A stretch of DNA of 64,000 bases from NCBI RefSeq assembly GCF_035653575.1, contig NZ_DASRBQ010000056.1:62001-126000 (forward strand), given 5' to 3'. This document shows, in pieces, positions 15,961 to 24,076 of the stretch. How positions within the stretch are numbered: position 1 is the stretch's first letter; each line of letters starts with the position of its first letter. The notes beneath the pieces were generated by a model. That model did no database searches. It was not told the DNA's origin and saw only the letters and a list, made by a program, of their open reading frames with translations. Made by a program: the position numbers and the translations under genes. Origin of the DNA: Actinocrinis sp035653575 (GTDB lineage: Bacteria; Actinomycetota; Actinomycetes; Streptomycetales; Catenulisporaceae).

Positions 15961-18708
15961 TCAATCTCTTGCCATCTCACGGCCGGAAGGCCGAGAGTCT
16001 GTGTGGGCACCGCTGTGTGCCCGTGCGCCGACACCGGTGCCGGCGCGGTAGGAGGTGCTGAACGGCAGTCCCGTTCCCGTTCCCAGCGCCGCGTTGAGCG
16101 CCAGCAGGACGCCGGCGCTACCCGACGCGAGATCCATCGAGAGCCGCAGGAGCTGGTCGCCGGGGAACGCCAGGTGCCCCTTGTAGGACACCGCGTGCCA
16201 CATCAGCCTGCGGATTTGCCGGTCGAGCACCGCTGCGGCATCCAGGTCGCCGAGATCGACGTCCGCGTCCCGCAGCCGCGCCAGGTATGTGATGAGACCG
16301 GCGCGCCCGTTGAACAGGCCGGGCTGGATCACGAAGTCGACGTCGCAGGCTCTTGCGATACCCGGTTCGATCGCGGTCAGCGGCGAGTCGGGCCGGTACG
16401 CGAGATAGTCGCGCAGCACGACGCCGATGCCGGTGCTGCCGATCTCGAGGTAGGGCAGCACCCTGTCTCCGTCGGCGACCTGGACCGTGCCATCCGCCAT
16501 GTTCCGGCAGGCGTCGAGGTCGCGGCGCAGCGCGGTCTCCGCGAGGTCGAGCAATCCGGTATCGCCGGTCTCCTCGTAGAGGCGCACCGCGAGCAGGGCC
16601 GCGCCGGAAGCGCCGTGCGCCAGGCCCTCGCGCGCCTCGCCCATCCGCTCGGCCTGTCGCGGACCCCGCACGGCCAGCTGCTCGGCGAGCCGGTCGGCCG
16701 CTCGCAGCGCCGAGTCGCGCCACCCGCTCTCGCCGGTCGAGCGCGCGAAATGCAGGTCCACGAGGCCGATGCCGGCCAGGCCCTCGGCCAGATCCAGTAG
16801 GCCGTCCTCGATCCCGGCGCTGGTCAGCTTCGCGTCCGCGAGCCGGTCAAGCAGCTGCAACGCCTCGTTCTGCCGCCCTATGACGTCCAGGGCATAAGCC
16901 GCTCCGTGCGTTCCGATGAGCGCCCCGGGCTTCAGCGGGTCGCGCCAGCTCGCCTCGATCAGCCAGTCCGCCTGCTCGGGGTCGATCTGCACGCCTGCCG
17001 TATGCAGCGCGTACAGCACGCCGGCCGCGCCGTAAGCCAGGCTGTGACCGTGGCCGCCGTGGCTGAACTGCTCGATGTCGCCGGGGAAGAGCCGGTCGGT
17101 GCGATCGGGCGTCGCGGCGGCGGCGATCCCGGCGCTGAGCGACGCGCGCAGCGCGGGCCAGTCGTGTGAACCGGCCGGGTCGAGCAGCATGGCCGGGTGC
17201 GCCGGCCTTACAACGCTTTCGTCGCTTTCGTCACGTCGGTCATTCGCTCCGGCTCGCGCGGTGGAATCGGCCGCGCGGGAGCTGACTGTCTCGAACGTCG
17301 CGGAGTTGAAATACCGTTCGTCGAAGTAGTTCTCCGGCAGCGGGAACACGGCACGGATCGCGTCCATGAGCTGCCCGGCCTTCTGCCGGTCCAGGTGCAT
17401 CATCGCCACCAGCGGCATGAACAGCCAGATCCGCAGGCTGGCCAGCGCATACCGGTCCACCTCGAAGCCGCGCAGCGTCCGCGGCGCGGCGAAGCCTCCG
17501 GCGCCGAGCCGCGGCGGCGTGTAGTCGTCCGCGGGCGAGGCGAGTTCGAAGTCGAGGAAGACCACGCCGCCGTCCGGCCGCACCATCACGTTGTTCGGGT
17601 GCAGGTCGCCGAAGACGATGCCGCGCTGGTGCACGGAATCCAGCGCCCGCTCCACGTTGTCGGCGATCCGCACGGCCCATCGCGCATAATCCGCGAGCTT
17701 CTCAGCGCCCTGGCTCGGATGTACCAGCGGGAAGTCGCGCACGAAGGCGGCGTTGAGGGTCTCCCCTTCTACGAAGGTCTCGACGAGGAAGTGGTGCTCC
17801 CACGCGGTGGCGTATTCGACGACCTCGGGCACGCAGTCCAAGCCGCGCAGCCGGTCCAGGATCGCGTGCTCGTGCCGCAGCCGGGTGATCGCGTCGACGC
17901 CGCCTTGGTCGAGCCCTGAGTGCGGGCGGCCCTCCTTGAGCACGACCTTCCCGCCGCCCGCCACCTGTGGATCGTTCGGCCGGCCCAGGTAGATTCCGCC
18001 GCCGTTGGAGAAATGCAGCACCCGCTCGATCTGGTAGGGCAGGTCGAAACGCTGGGCGTCGCGCGCCGCGAGCTGCGGTTCCAGGCAGACGGGCAACTTC
18101 ACCCAGTCGGGCAAGGCGAAGACCGGTCCGCGCCGGTCGCTTTCCATGGTGCCGTCCGGACGGCGCAGCGCCAGTTCCCGCGAGCCGTCGGCGCCGACGT
18201 GGTAGAACTCCGCGAACGCGCCGAACCGGGTGTAGAGCGGGCCCTCGTTCCATCGCAGGTCACTGAGTACGTAGGGCCCCGGCTCGCCGCCGACGATCGC
18301 GTCCAGCTCGGTAAGAGTGCGCTCGAGCGCCACTTCGTCCAACGGGTATAGAGTGAGAAGTTTCCCACTGGCACCACGCGGCGCGTATTTGCTGTTCTGC
18401 ATCAACAGGGCGGCCGGCCCGCGCAGGAACTTGAACGCGACGCCTCGCTCGAAGCAGTATCCGCACACTTTCTCGAGGACTCGCTCGGCGTTGGCCGGCG
18501 TGGCGGAGACGTGAATCTTCCAGCCCTGCAACGGAAGCCGCACGCCTTCGGGCTGGTAGACGGCCCACAGGTCGCGGTCCTCGCGGCGCCAGCCGGCCGG
18601 GACGGGGCCGGCGGCCGCCGCGAAGTCGGCGACGGTGCGCTGCCAGCGCTCCGGGGTGTCGTAGAACACCGGATCGGCGAAACAGAACGGTTCGTAACGC
18701 GCGTCCAT
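15961..18708 (-). CDS. lanKC: Class III lanthionine synthetase LanKC
   Basis: A trifunctional enzyme of 915 residues that phosphorylates precursor Ser, eliminates phosphate to dehydroalanine and cyclises Cys onto it. The lyase domain is about 1-210 (MDARYEPFCFADPVFYD is a typical LanKC start). The kinase is about 225-500, with K258 in KVVLKEG, catalytic loop GDLHPNN (D368) and LDFE (D386). The LanC-like cyclase is about 540-900, with GHGHSLAYGAAGVLYAL and GLAHGASGAALLA repeats, but without the Cys-Cys-His zinc ligands; this identifies class III rather than class IV. The start was taken at M at 18708 by family comparison; GGGAGG lies 12 bases upstream and an in-frame extension to 18879 looks non-coding. 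Confidence 0.93.
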   Translation of the reverse strand: MDARYEPFCFADPVFYDTPERWQRTVADFAAAAGPVPAGWRREDRDLWAVYQPEGVRLPLQGWKIHVSATPANAERVLEKVCGYCFERGVAFKFLRGPAALLMQNSKYAPRGASGKLLTLYPLDEVALERTLTELDAIVGGEPGPYVLSDLRWNEGPLYTRFGAFAEFYHVGADGSRELALRRPDGTMESDRRGPVFALPDWVKLPVCLEPQLAARDAQRFDLPYQIERVLHFSNGGGIYLGRPNDPQVAGGGKVVLKEGRPHSGLDQGGVDAITRLRHEHAILDRLRGLDCVPEVVEYATAWEHHFLVETFVEGETLNAAFVRDFPLVHPSQGAEKLADYARWAVRIADNVERALDSVHQRGIVFGDLHPNNVMVRPDGGVVFLDFELASPADDYTPPRLGAGGFAAPRTLRGFEVDRYALASLRIWLFMPLVAMMHLDRQKAGQLMDAIRAVFPLPENYFDERYFNSATFETVSSRAADSTARAGANDRRDESDESVVRPAHPAMLLDPAGSHDWPALRASLSAGIAAAATPDRTDRLFPGDIEQFSHGGHGHSLAYGAAGVLYALHTAGVQIDPEQADWLIEASWRDPLKPGALIGTHGAAYALDVIGRQNEALQLLDRLADAKLTSAGIEDGLLDLAEGLAGIGLVDLHFARSTGESGWRDSALRAADRLAEQLAVRGPRQAERMGEAREGLAHGASGAALLAVRLYEETGDTGLLDLAETALRRDLDACRNMADGTVQVADGDRVLPYLEIGSTGIGVVLRDYLAYRPDSPLTAIEPGIARACDVDFVIQPGLFNGRAGLITYLARLRDADVDLGDLDAAAVLDRQIRRLMWHAVSYKGHLAFPGDQLLRLSMDLASGSAGVLLALNAALGTGTGLPFSTSYRAGTGVGARAHSGAHTDSRPSGREMARD

Positions 18709-19145
18709 CGCGGGGCAAACCCTCCCAAGACCTTCGGTGCCGTGTCCGGTGCGTGCCGTTCGGCCCGCACTCGAAGTGGAGCACCTTCCTTCCGCGATTC
18801 GCGCCGCTCCCGACCAAACGCCGTCCAACCTCCGACCGCTCACCGACCATCCGAACCGCGTTTCGGCGGCCGGGGGCACTCACAAAATGAAACTAAGCGG
18901 GCGAATGCGCCGCCCTATCGAGTGAATCTGAGCCCCCCGGGGCGCGTCCGCGACACGATGCGAATCCCCCGCTTACGCGCAGTACAGAGGCATTCGGTGC
19001 GGTATCCGCCCCAGCGCACCGATGCGCGGACCACGAGGTATGCGCCGCGCAAGGGTCTTCAGCGCACTATCAGCGTTCTCCTAAATTCAGTCAGGTGACT
19101 CGTGACGCCAACACCGACTGTCGTCCTCGTAAGGAGGTGCCGGGA
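18709..19145. other. Divergent intergenic region between LanKC and the XRE regulator
   Basis: This 437-bp stretch has no gene I can support. It must hold promoters for the lanthipeptide operon (leftward) and the regulator (rightward). A possible -10 TAAATT for the regulator is at 19082-19087. An 8-bp inverted repeat, TCGGTGCG / CGCACCGA (18994-19001 and 19015-19022), is a candidate operator or small hairpin. Confidence 0.45.
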
Positions 19146-19442
19146 ATGGGCTCCACGCAAGCCGATAACTCCACCGCCGAGAGATCCGCGGCGTATCGGC
19201 TCGGAACCGCGCTGCGGCTGCGCCGACTCGAACTGGGGATCTCGCAGCGGGAGCTGGCCCGCCTGATCGGCCTGTCAGCACACAGCAACCTCGGCGACTA
19301 CGAACGCGGGCAGCGCATTCCGCCCGGTGACATCGTGGTCGCCTGCGAGCAGTTGTTGTCCGTGGAGGCGAACTACCTCCAGAAGCTGCGCCGCGAAGCG
19401 CTGTGCGAAAGGGCCAAGCGGCTGTGCAGCTACCGGGATTGA
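19146..19442 (+). CDS. XRE-family helix-turn-helix regulator
   Basis: A small DNA-binding protein of 98 residues. One Cro/C1-type helix-turn-helix fills residues about 17-75 (LGTALRLRRLELGISQRELARLIGL, then SNLGDYERGQRIPPGDIVVACE), followed by a short basic tail; there is no sensor domain. The ATG at 19146 has a near-perfect Shine-Dalgarno (AAGGAGGTG), which overrides an in-frame GTG 51 bases earlier. It is divergent from LanKC and close to nothing else rightward, so local control of the lanthipeptide operon is the likely job. Known class III loci more often use LuxR-type regulators such as RamR. Target inferred from position. Confidence 0.85.
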   Translation: MGSTQADNSTAERSAAYRLGTALRLRRLELGISQRELARLIGLSAHSNLGDYERGQRIPPGDIVVACEQLLSVEANYLQKLRREALCERAKRLCSYRD

Positions 19443-19475
19443 GCGCGGGGTCAACAGGGCTCTGACATGACGGCA

Positions 19476-19510
19476 GCGGTGCGCGGCCGGAAACTCAGAC
19501 CGCGCACCGC
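19476..19510 (+). terminator. Hairpin after the XRE regulator gene
   Basis: GCGGTGCGCGG and CCGCGCACCGC form a perfect 11-bp stem around a 13-base loop, about 35 bp after the stop at 19442. No T-tract follows. Confidence 0.6.
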
Positions 19511-19596
19511 CACGCCACCCCGTCCCCCAGAACCGGTCGGCGCCCCGGGTTCGCCGCCGGCGCCGGCTTCAGCGTCGGACTGTACTTACTCAGACA

Positions 19597-19656
19597 GCAT
19601 TGGCTTAGCCAGCGTTCGCTTAGAACGTGTCGGCCTAGACGGCGTTGACCTAGCTA
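19597..19656. repeat. Four degenerate 15-bp tandem repeats
   Basis: Units GCATTGGCTTAGCCA, GCGTTCGCTTAGAAC, GTGTCGGCCTAGACG and GCGTTGACCTAGCTA follow one another exactly. They lie just beyond the chitinase stop codon, in the tail-to-tail gap with the XRE gene. On the + strand a 15-bp period would encode pentapeptide-like repeats, but no credible gene contains them. Confidence 0.6.
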
Positions 19657-19668
19657 GAACGCGCTCGC

Positions 19669-21162
19669 TCAGTACGCGCTCATCGCCTGCCCGAAGGCGC
19701 CCGCGGTCTGCACCACCGAGGAGCAGGTCGCGCTGGCGAAGGCCGCCGCCCCGCCGGCACACTGCTTGTCGCGGGTCGCCGACCAGAACGAGAGCCAGGC
19801 CAAATTCTTGCTCTTGGCCCAGCTCGCCAGCGCGGAGGCGTCGGCGACCGAGAAGCTCTCCGAGTTGACGTCGTTGACGCCGATCATCGGGGTGACGGCC
19901 AGCTTCGCAAGGGCCTGCGACGCCGAGAGCGAGGTCCACACCGACTGGATCTGGCCGGCCGTGGCGCTCGCCGCCTGCTCGGCGAGGGTGGCCATGTCGC
20001 CGGTGAACGAGGCGCCGTAGTCCATCGCCATGACGTTGACGGCGTCGAGGTTCACACCGGCGGCCTTGGCCGAGCTGAGCACCGATACCCCTTGGCTGGT
20101 CAGGCCGGAGGGCAGTACCGGGAGCGTGTACGAGACCTTCAGCCCCGGGTTGTTCGCCTCCAGGGTCGCGATCGCCTGGTTGCGCAGGTTGATCGAGGCG
20201 GAGTCGGCGACCGCGGCGCCCTCGACGTCGAAGTCGATGTACTTGAGCGAGTAGGCGCTGATCACCTTCTGGTACGCGGCCGCCAGCGACGAGGCCGAGG
20301 AGCAGGACTGCGCGAGTTCGGTCCCTGACGCGCCGCCGAAGGACACGCGCACGTCGCCGCCCGCGGCACGCAGCGCGGATATATCAGCGCTGATTGACGA
20401 GTCGTTGAGCGCGGTGACGCCGCCCCATTCCGGATTGCAGGCACCGTTGGTGGTGATGAAGGCCAGGTTGAAGAACTTGGCGCCTTCGACGGACGCGCTG
20501 GCCGAAAGGTTGTACAGCGGGTACAGCGACAGATCCGCGTAAGGGGCGAACTTGCCGAACGCACCGGATGGCGGTGGCGGCGCAGAGCTCTGTGACGCCG
20601 ACGGACTCGGCGAAGCAGGCTTTGAAGGCGTTGGCGAAGCCGGAATCGACGGCTTGGAGCTCGGCGAAGCCGGGATCGACGGCTTACCGCTGCTCGGCGT
20701 CGAGCCGCCGACGCACGCGGCGCCGTTGATGGTGCAGCCGCTCGGCTGGCCGGTGCCGGAGACCTCGAAGCCGAAGCTGACGCTGCCTCCGGCCGGGATG
20801 TTCGCGTTCCAGCTCGCCGGGGTGACCGTGTAGCTCTGCCCCGCCGCCGTCTCGGTACCGTTCCACAGGCTGGTCACGGTCGATCCGGCCGGCAGCGTGA
20901 AGCCGACCTTCCAGGTGGACATCGCCGACGAGCTGCTGTTCGCGATCGTGTACTGGCCGACGTAGCCGCCATCCCAGGAGCTGGTCTCGGCGAAGGTCAC
21001 CGCCGGGGCCGCCGCGCTCGCCCCGGTGGCCATGACGAAGCCGGCGCCCACGGCAAGCACGGTCACGCCCGTCCCCGCGGCGGCGAGCTTGACTCGCGCC
21101 TGCCGATTCAAGCGCCGTGAGCGCGTCGAGCGCCCGTCCTGCGACGCGGCATGGCTGCCCAT
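19669..21162 (-). CDS. Secreted GH18 chitinase with N-terminal CBM2
   Basis: An exported endo-type chitinase of 497 residues, hydrolysing beta-1,4-GlcNAc chains. Signal peptide with long basic n-region (to about residue 51); CBM2 (about 52-150, C143 and C150 near the end); Pro/Ser linker with KPSIPASP repeats (about 153-200); GH18 barrel (about 203-495). The GH18 motif YIDFDVEG places the catalytic Glu at E314, with D310 and D312; SFGGASG is the second conserved strand. GAGAGGA precedes the ATG. The classical Streptomyces chitinase direct repeats (TGGTCTAGACC type) are not visible upstream, so control may differ. It stands alone, flanked by gaps on both sides. Confidence 0.93.
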   Translation of the reverse strand: MGSHAASQDGRSTRSRRLNRQARVKLAAAGTGVTVLAVGAGFVMATGASAAAPAVTFAETSSWDGGYVGQYTIANSSSSAMSTWKVGFTLPAGSTVTSLWNGTETAAGQSYTVTPASWNANIPAGGSVSFGFEVSGTGQPSGCTINGAACVGGSTPSSGKPSIPASPSSKPSIPASPTPSKPASPSPSASQSSAPPPPSGAFGKFAPYADLSLYPLYNLSASASVEGAKFFNLAFITTNGACNPEWGGVTALNDSSISADISALRAAGGDVRVSFGGASGTELAQSCSSASSLAAAYQKVISAYSLKYIDFDVEGAAVADSASINLRNQAIATLEANNPGLKVSYTLPVLPSGLTSQGVSVLSSAKAAGVNLDAVNVMAMDYGASFTGDMATLAEQAASATAGQIQSVWTSLSASQALAKLAVTPMIGVNDVNSESFSVADASALASWAKSKNLAWLSFWSATRDKQCAGGAAAFASATCSSVVQTAGAFGQAMSAY

Positions 21163-21415
21163 GAGCTGGTCCTCTCGGTGGGGTCGAGACGGTCCGGGAC
21201 GCGGTTCGCGGCCGCGGCCCGGCTGGTGCGGACCTCACCGTATTGAACTGGGCACCGGCTGACAGCCCTCGATCATTAAGCTCGCCCTAAGACGGGTTCA
21301 GGGTGCGGCCGGGGCGGGCCGCCGGGGTTCGGAGCGGGCGCGGTCGGTGATGAGATGGGCCCGGCGCGCGGCACGGGATGAGCAAGACGAAACCGCGCGG
21401 CTACCGAGCGGGCCC

Positions 21416-21961
21416 TCAGGACGAAGGGCTCGGGCCGACGACCTGGACCTGGGGGGTGTACCCGTTCCACGTGGCGAAGACCGAATACGTGGTCGAGCCC
21501 TGGCTGAAGTCGACGCGCAGCCAGCCGGCGGCCGACCAGTTCTGCACCGAATACCCGGCCGCCGGGGTCGCCGACACCAGCGTGACCAGGTGCGCCGAGA
21601 TCGCCAGCACCACCACGCCGCCCGCGGTCTGGTACCGCGACAGCGAGCTGCTCGGCGAGGGCGTCGCGGAGGCGGACGTCGAGGGCGAGGCGGCGGCGTG
21701 TGACCTGCTGCGTTCCGGCGACGGCGAGGTGCCCACGGACACGTGCGTGCCGCCCGTGCCGAGCCCGGCCGGCGGCGAGGGCATGGGCACCGGGCTGGTC
21801 TTGGCTCCGGCCGCGAGCACTGCCGGCGGGGTCTCGGCCGCCGGGATGAGCACCGAGTCGACGCCGAGCCACGCCACGGCGGAAGCCACCGCGGTGGCCC
21901 CGGCCCATGCCGCGACAGCGAGCGGTGCGCGCCGCTTGCCGCCCGACGCATTCAGGGCCAC
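21416..21961 (-). CDS. Membrane-anchored or secreted Ser/Pro-rich protein of unknown function
   Basis: I do not recognise this 181-residue protein. It has a basic N-terminus (ASGGKRRAP), one hydrophobic segment (about 14-45), a Ser/Thr/Pro/Ala-rich low-complexity stretch (about 50-105), and a C-terminal part of about 65 residues rich in aromatic and beta-forming residues (VVLAISAHLVTLVSATP, SVQNWSAAGWLRVDFSQG, TYSVFATWNGYTPQVQVVG). The GTG start has GAGAGGGA upstream; an in-frame ATG 93 bases earlier would overlap the divergent regulator gene. It is divergent from the two-component system with a 40-bp gap, so it may be its target or accessory sensor. Confidence 0.7.
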   Translation of the reverse strand: MALNASGGKRRAPLAVAAWAGATAVASAVAWLGVDSVLIPAAETPPAVLAAGAKTSPVPMPSPPAGLGTGGTHVSVGTSPSPERSRSHAAASPSTSASATPSPSSSLSRYQTAGGVVVLAISAHLVTLVSATPAAGYSVQNWSAAGWLRVDFSQGSTTYSVFATWNGYTPQVQVVGPSPSS

Positions 21962-22001
21962 TGGTTCCCTCTCAACCGGCCATGGAATACGGTGCCACGC
22001 T

Positions 22002-22685
22002 ATGGCGAACGTGCTCCTGGTCGAAGACGATCCAGACGTCCGGTCTGCGGTCATCCATCAGCTCACCGCATTCGGGCACGCGGTGCGCAGCGCCGGGACC
22101 GCGCTCGCCGCGCTGCGCGAGGCCAGCCGCGATCCGGGTGACATCATCGTGCTCGATCTCGGGCTGCCGGACCTGGACGGCTCCGAGACGCTGAAGATGC
22201 TACGCGCAATCACCCGGGTTCCGGTCATTATCGCGACGGCCCGCGACGATGAGGCTGAGATCATCCGGTTGCTGAACGCCGGCGCGGACGACTATCTGGT
22301 CAAACCGTTCTCCGGCGGGCATCTCGCCGCGCGCATTGCCGCGCTGCTGCGCCGTACCGGCTCCGGCCAGGCGCCCGCCGCGCTGCGTATCGGCGGTCTC
22401 GAAGTCGACCCGCGGCGGCGCGAGGCACGACTCGACGGCCGGCCGCTGGACCTGAGCCGCCGCGAGTTCGACCTGCTGGCCTACCTGGCCGCCCGGCCCG
22501 GCGAGGTGGTCACCCGGCGCGAGCTGCTGACCGAGGTCTGGCAGCTGCCCTATGGCGACGACCAAACCATCGACGTGCACCTGTCCTGGCTGCGGCGCAA
22601 GCTCGGCGAGCGGGCCAGCGCCCCGCGCTACCTGCACACGGTGCGCGGCGTGGGCGTCCGGCTGACCGAACCGCCGGCGCGATGA
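22002..22685 (+). CDS. OmpR/PhoB-family response regulator
   Basis: A transcription factor of 227 residues. The receiver domain (1-118) has acidic pocket EDD (residues 8-10), phospho-acceptor D52 in IVLDLGLPDLDG, and K in DYLVKPF. The winged-helix output domain (about 130-222) has the usual LSRREFDLLAYLAARPGEVVT and HLSWLRRKLGE helices and ends with VRGVGVRL. The start is set by the receiver domain; longer in-frame starts upstream only read through the divergent gene. The partner kinase follows after 41 bp. A possible -10 (TACGGT, 21988-21993) only 8 bases before the ATG would give a leaderless or very short leader. Confidence 0.93.
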   Translation: MANVLLVEDDPDVRSAVIHQLTAFGHAVRSAGTALAALREASRDPGDIIVLDLGLPDLDGSETLKMLRAITRVPVIIATARDDEAEIIRLLNAGADDYLVKPFSGGHLAARIAALLRRTGSGQAPAALRIGGLEVDPRRREARLDGRPLDLSRREFDLLAYLAARPGEVVTRRELLTEVWQLPYGDDQTIDVHLSWLRRKLGERASAPRYLHTVRGVGVRLTEPPAR

Positions 22686-22726
22686 ACAGGGACGGGCAGT
22701 GAGCACGCGATGAAGAGCGGACCCCG

Positions 22727-24076
22727 ATGAGGTGGGCGCTGGCGAGGGTGGCCCTCGCGGTCACCAGCATGGTCGCCCTCGCCTTCCTGATCCCGCTCGG
22801 CTTCGCGATCGACCACATCGCCGCGCAGCGCGCCTTCGCCGACGCTCAGGCGCGGATCGCCGCGATCGAGCCGCTGCTGGCCGTCACCATGGACCGCACG
22901 CAGCTGCAGGGCGCGCTGGAGACCATGTCCGGGGCGCAGGACATCGCGCTGAGCCTGCCCGGCGGCGTCGTGCTCGGCACGAGCCACGCGAGCCCGGCGC
23001 AGTTGAGCGTGGTCTCGGCGCAGGGCCGCGCGGAGACCTTGGCGGTGCCCGGCGGCTCGGTGCTCGTGCAGCCGGAGGTGGTCGACGGCGGCAAGCTGAC
23101 CCTGATCGAGGTCTACATCGACGCCGGGAAGATCCATCAGGGCGTGGTGCGCGGCTGGCTGATCCTCAGCGCGGTCGCGCTCGTGCTGGTCGCCGGCTCC
23201 ACGCTGGTCGCGGACCGGCTGGCCACCCGCGTGGTCGGCGCGGCCCGGCACCTGGCCGAGGCGTCGCGCAAGCTCGGCGACGGGGACACCACGGTCCGCG
23301 TGGACGCCGACGGCCCGAACGAGCTGCGCGAAGCTGGCGATGCCTTCAACACGATGGCGGACCGCGTCGTGCACCTGCTCGCCGCCGAGCGGGAGCTCGT
23401 GGCGGACCTCTCGCACCGGCTGCGCACGCCGCTGACCGCGTTGCGGCTCAACGCCCAGGCGCTCGGGGACGTGCCGAACGCGGCGTCCACGCGGGAGGCG
23501 GTCGCCAAGCTGGAATCGGAGGTCGACCAGATCATCCGGGCCGCGCGCGGCGGCACCACGACGTCAGGGTCCTGCGACGTGGCCGCGGTGGTCGCGGAAC
23601 GGATGGAGTTCTGGTCGGCGCTGGCCGAGGATCAGGAGCGGCTGTGGCAGGTGGTCGGCACGTCCGGGCCCGTGCACGTCCCGGTCGCCGCCCCCGAGCT
23701 GGCCGCCGCCCTCGATGCCGTGCTCGGCAACGTCTTCCGGCACACGCCCGAAGGCACCGCGTTCCAGGTCACGGTGCATCAGGGCAACGGCTCGGTGGCG
23801 ATCCTGGTCGACGACGCCGGGCCGGGCCTCGACGACGCGGACCGCGCGGTGCGCCGGGGCGAGGGCTCCGGGCGGGTGGGCTCGACCGGCCTCGGCCTGG
23901 ACATCGTGCGCAAGCTGGCCGAACGCACCGGCGGCTCGCTGCACATCGACCGCTCCCCGCTCGGTGGCGCGCAAGTGCACTTCTCGTTCCTCACGCCGTC
24001 CACCAAGACCGCGGTCAGCCCGATGGGCGCGCAGGTTGCCCGAGCAAGGCGATATGCGCGCCGAGGACGCGTGTGA
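22727..24076 (+). CDS. Sensor histidine kinase
   Basis: A membrane kinase of 449 residues, cognate to the response regulator just upstream. Two transmembrane segments (about 7-28 and 143-163) flank a ~110-residue extracellular sensor of no recognised family. HAMP (about 165-220) is followed by the dimerisation box LVADLSHRLRTPLTAL with H230 as phospho-site, then an ATP-binding domain (N box GNVFRHTPEGT, G1 DDAGPGLD, G2 GSTGLGLDIVRKLAE). The last 20 residues are Arg-rich. The 3' end overlaps the convergent methyltransferase gene by 62 bp. The signal is unknown. Confidence 0.93.
   Translation: MRWALARVALAVTSMVALAFLIPLGFAIDHIAAQRAFADAQARIAAIEPLLAVTMDRTQLQGALETMSGAQDIALSLPGGVVLGTSHASPAQLSVVSAQGRAETLAVPGGSVLVQPEVVDGGKLTLIEVYIDAGKIHQGVVRGWLILSAVALVLVAGSTLVADRLATRVVGAARHLAEASRKLGDGDTTVRVDADGPNELREAGDAFNTMADRVVHLLAAERELVADLSHRLRTPLTALRLNAQALGDVPNAASTREAVAKLESEVDQIIRAARGGTTTSGSCDVAAVVAERMEFWSALAEDQERLWQVVGTSGPVHVPVAAPELAAALDAVLGNVFRHTPEGTAFQVTVHQGNGSVAILVDDAGPGLDDADRAVRRGEGSGRVGSTGLGLDIVRKLAERTGGSLHIDRSPLGGAQVHFSFLTPSTKTAVSPMGAQVARARRYARRGRV

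Noticed and set aside
18709..18879. 57-codon N-terminal extension of LanKC.
   Set aside because: Arg/Ser/Gly-rich and unlike the family, which begins MDxRYxxFC; treated as leader.
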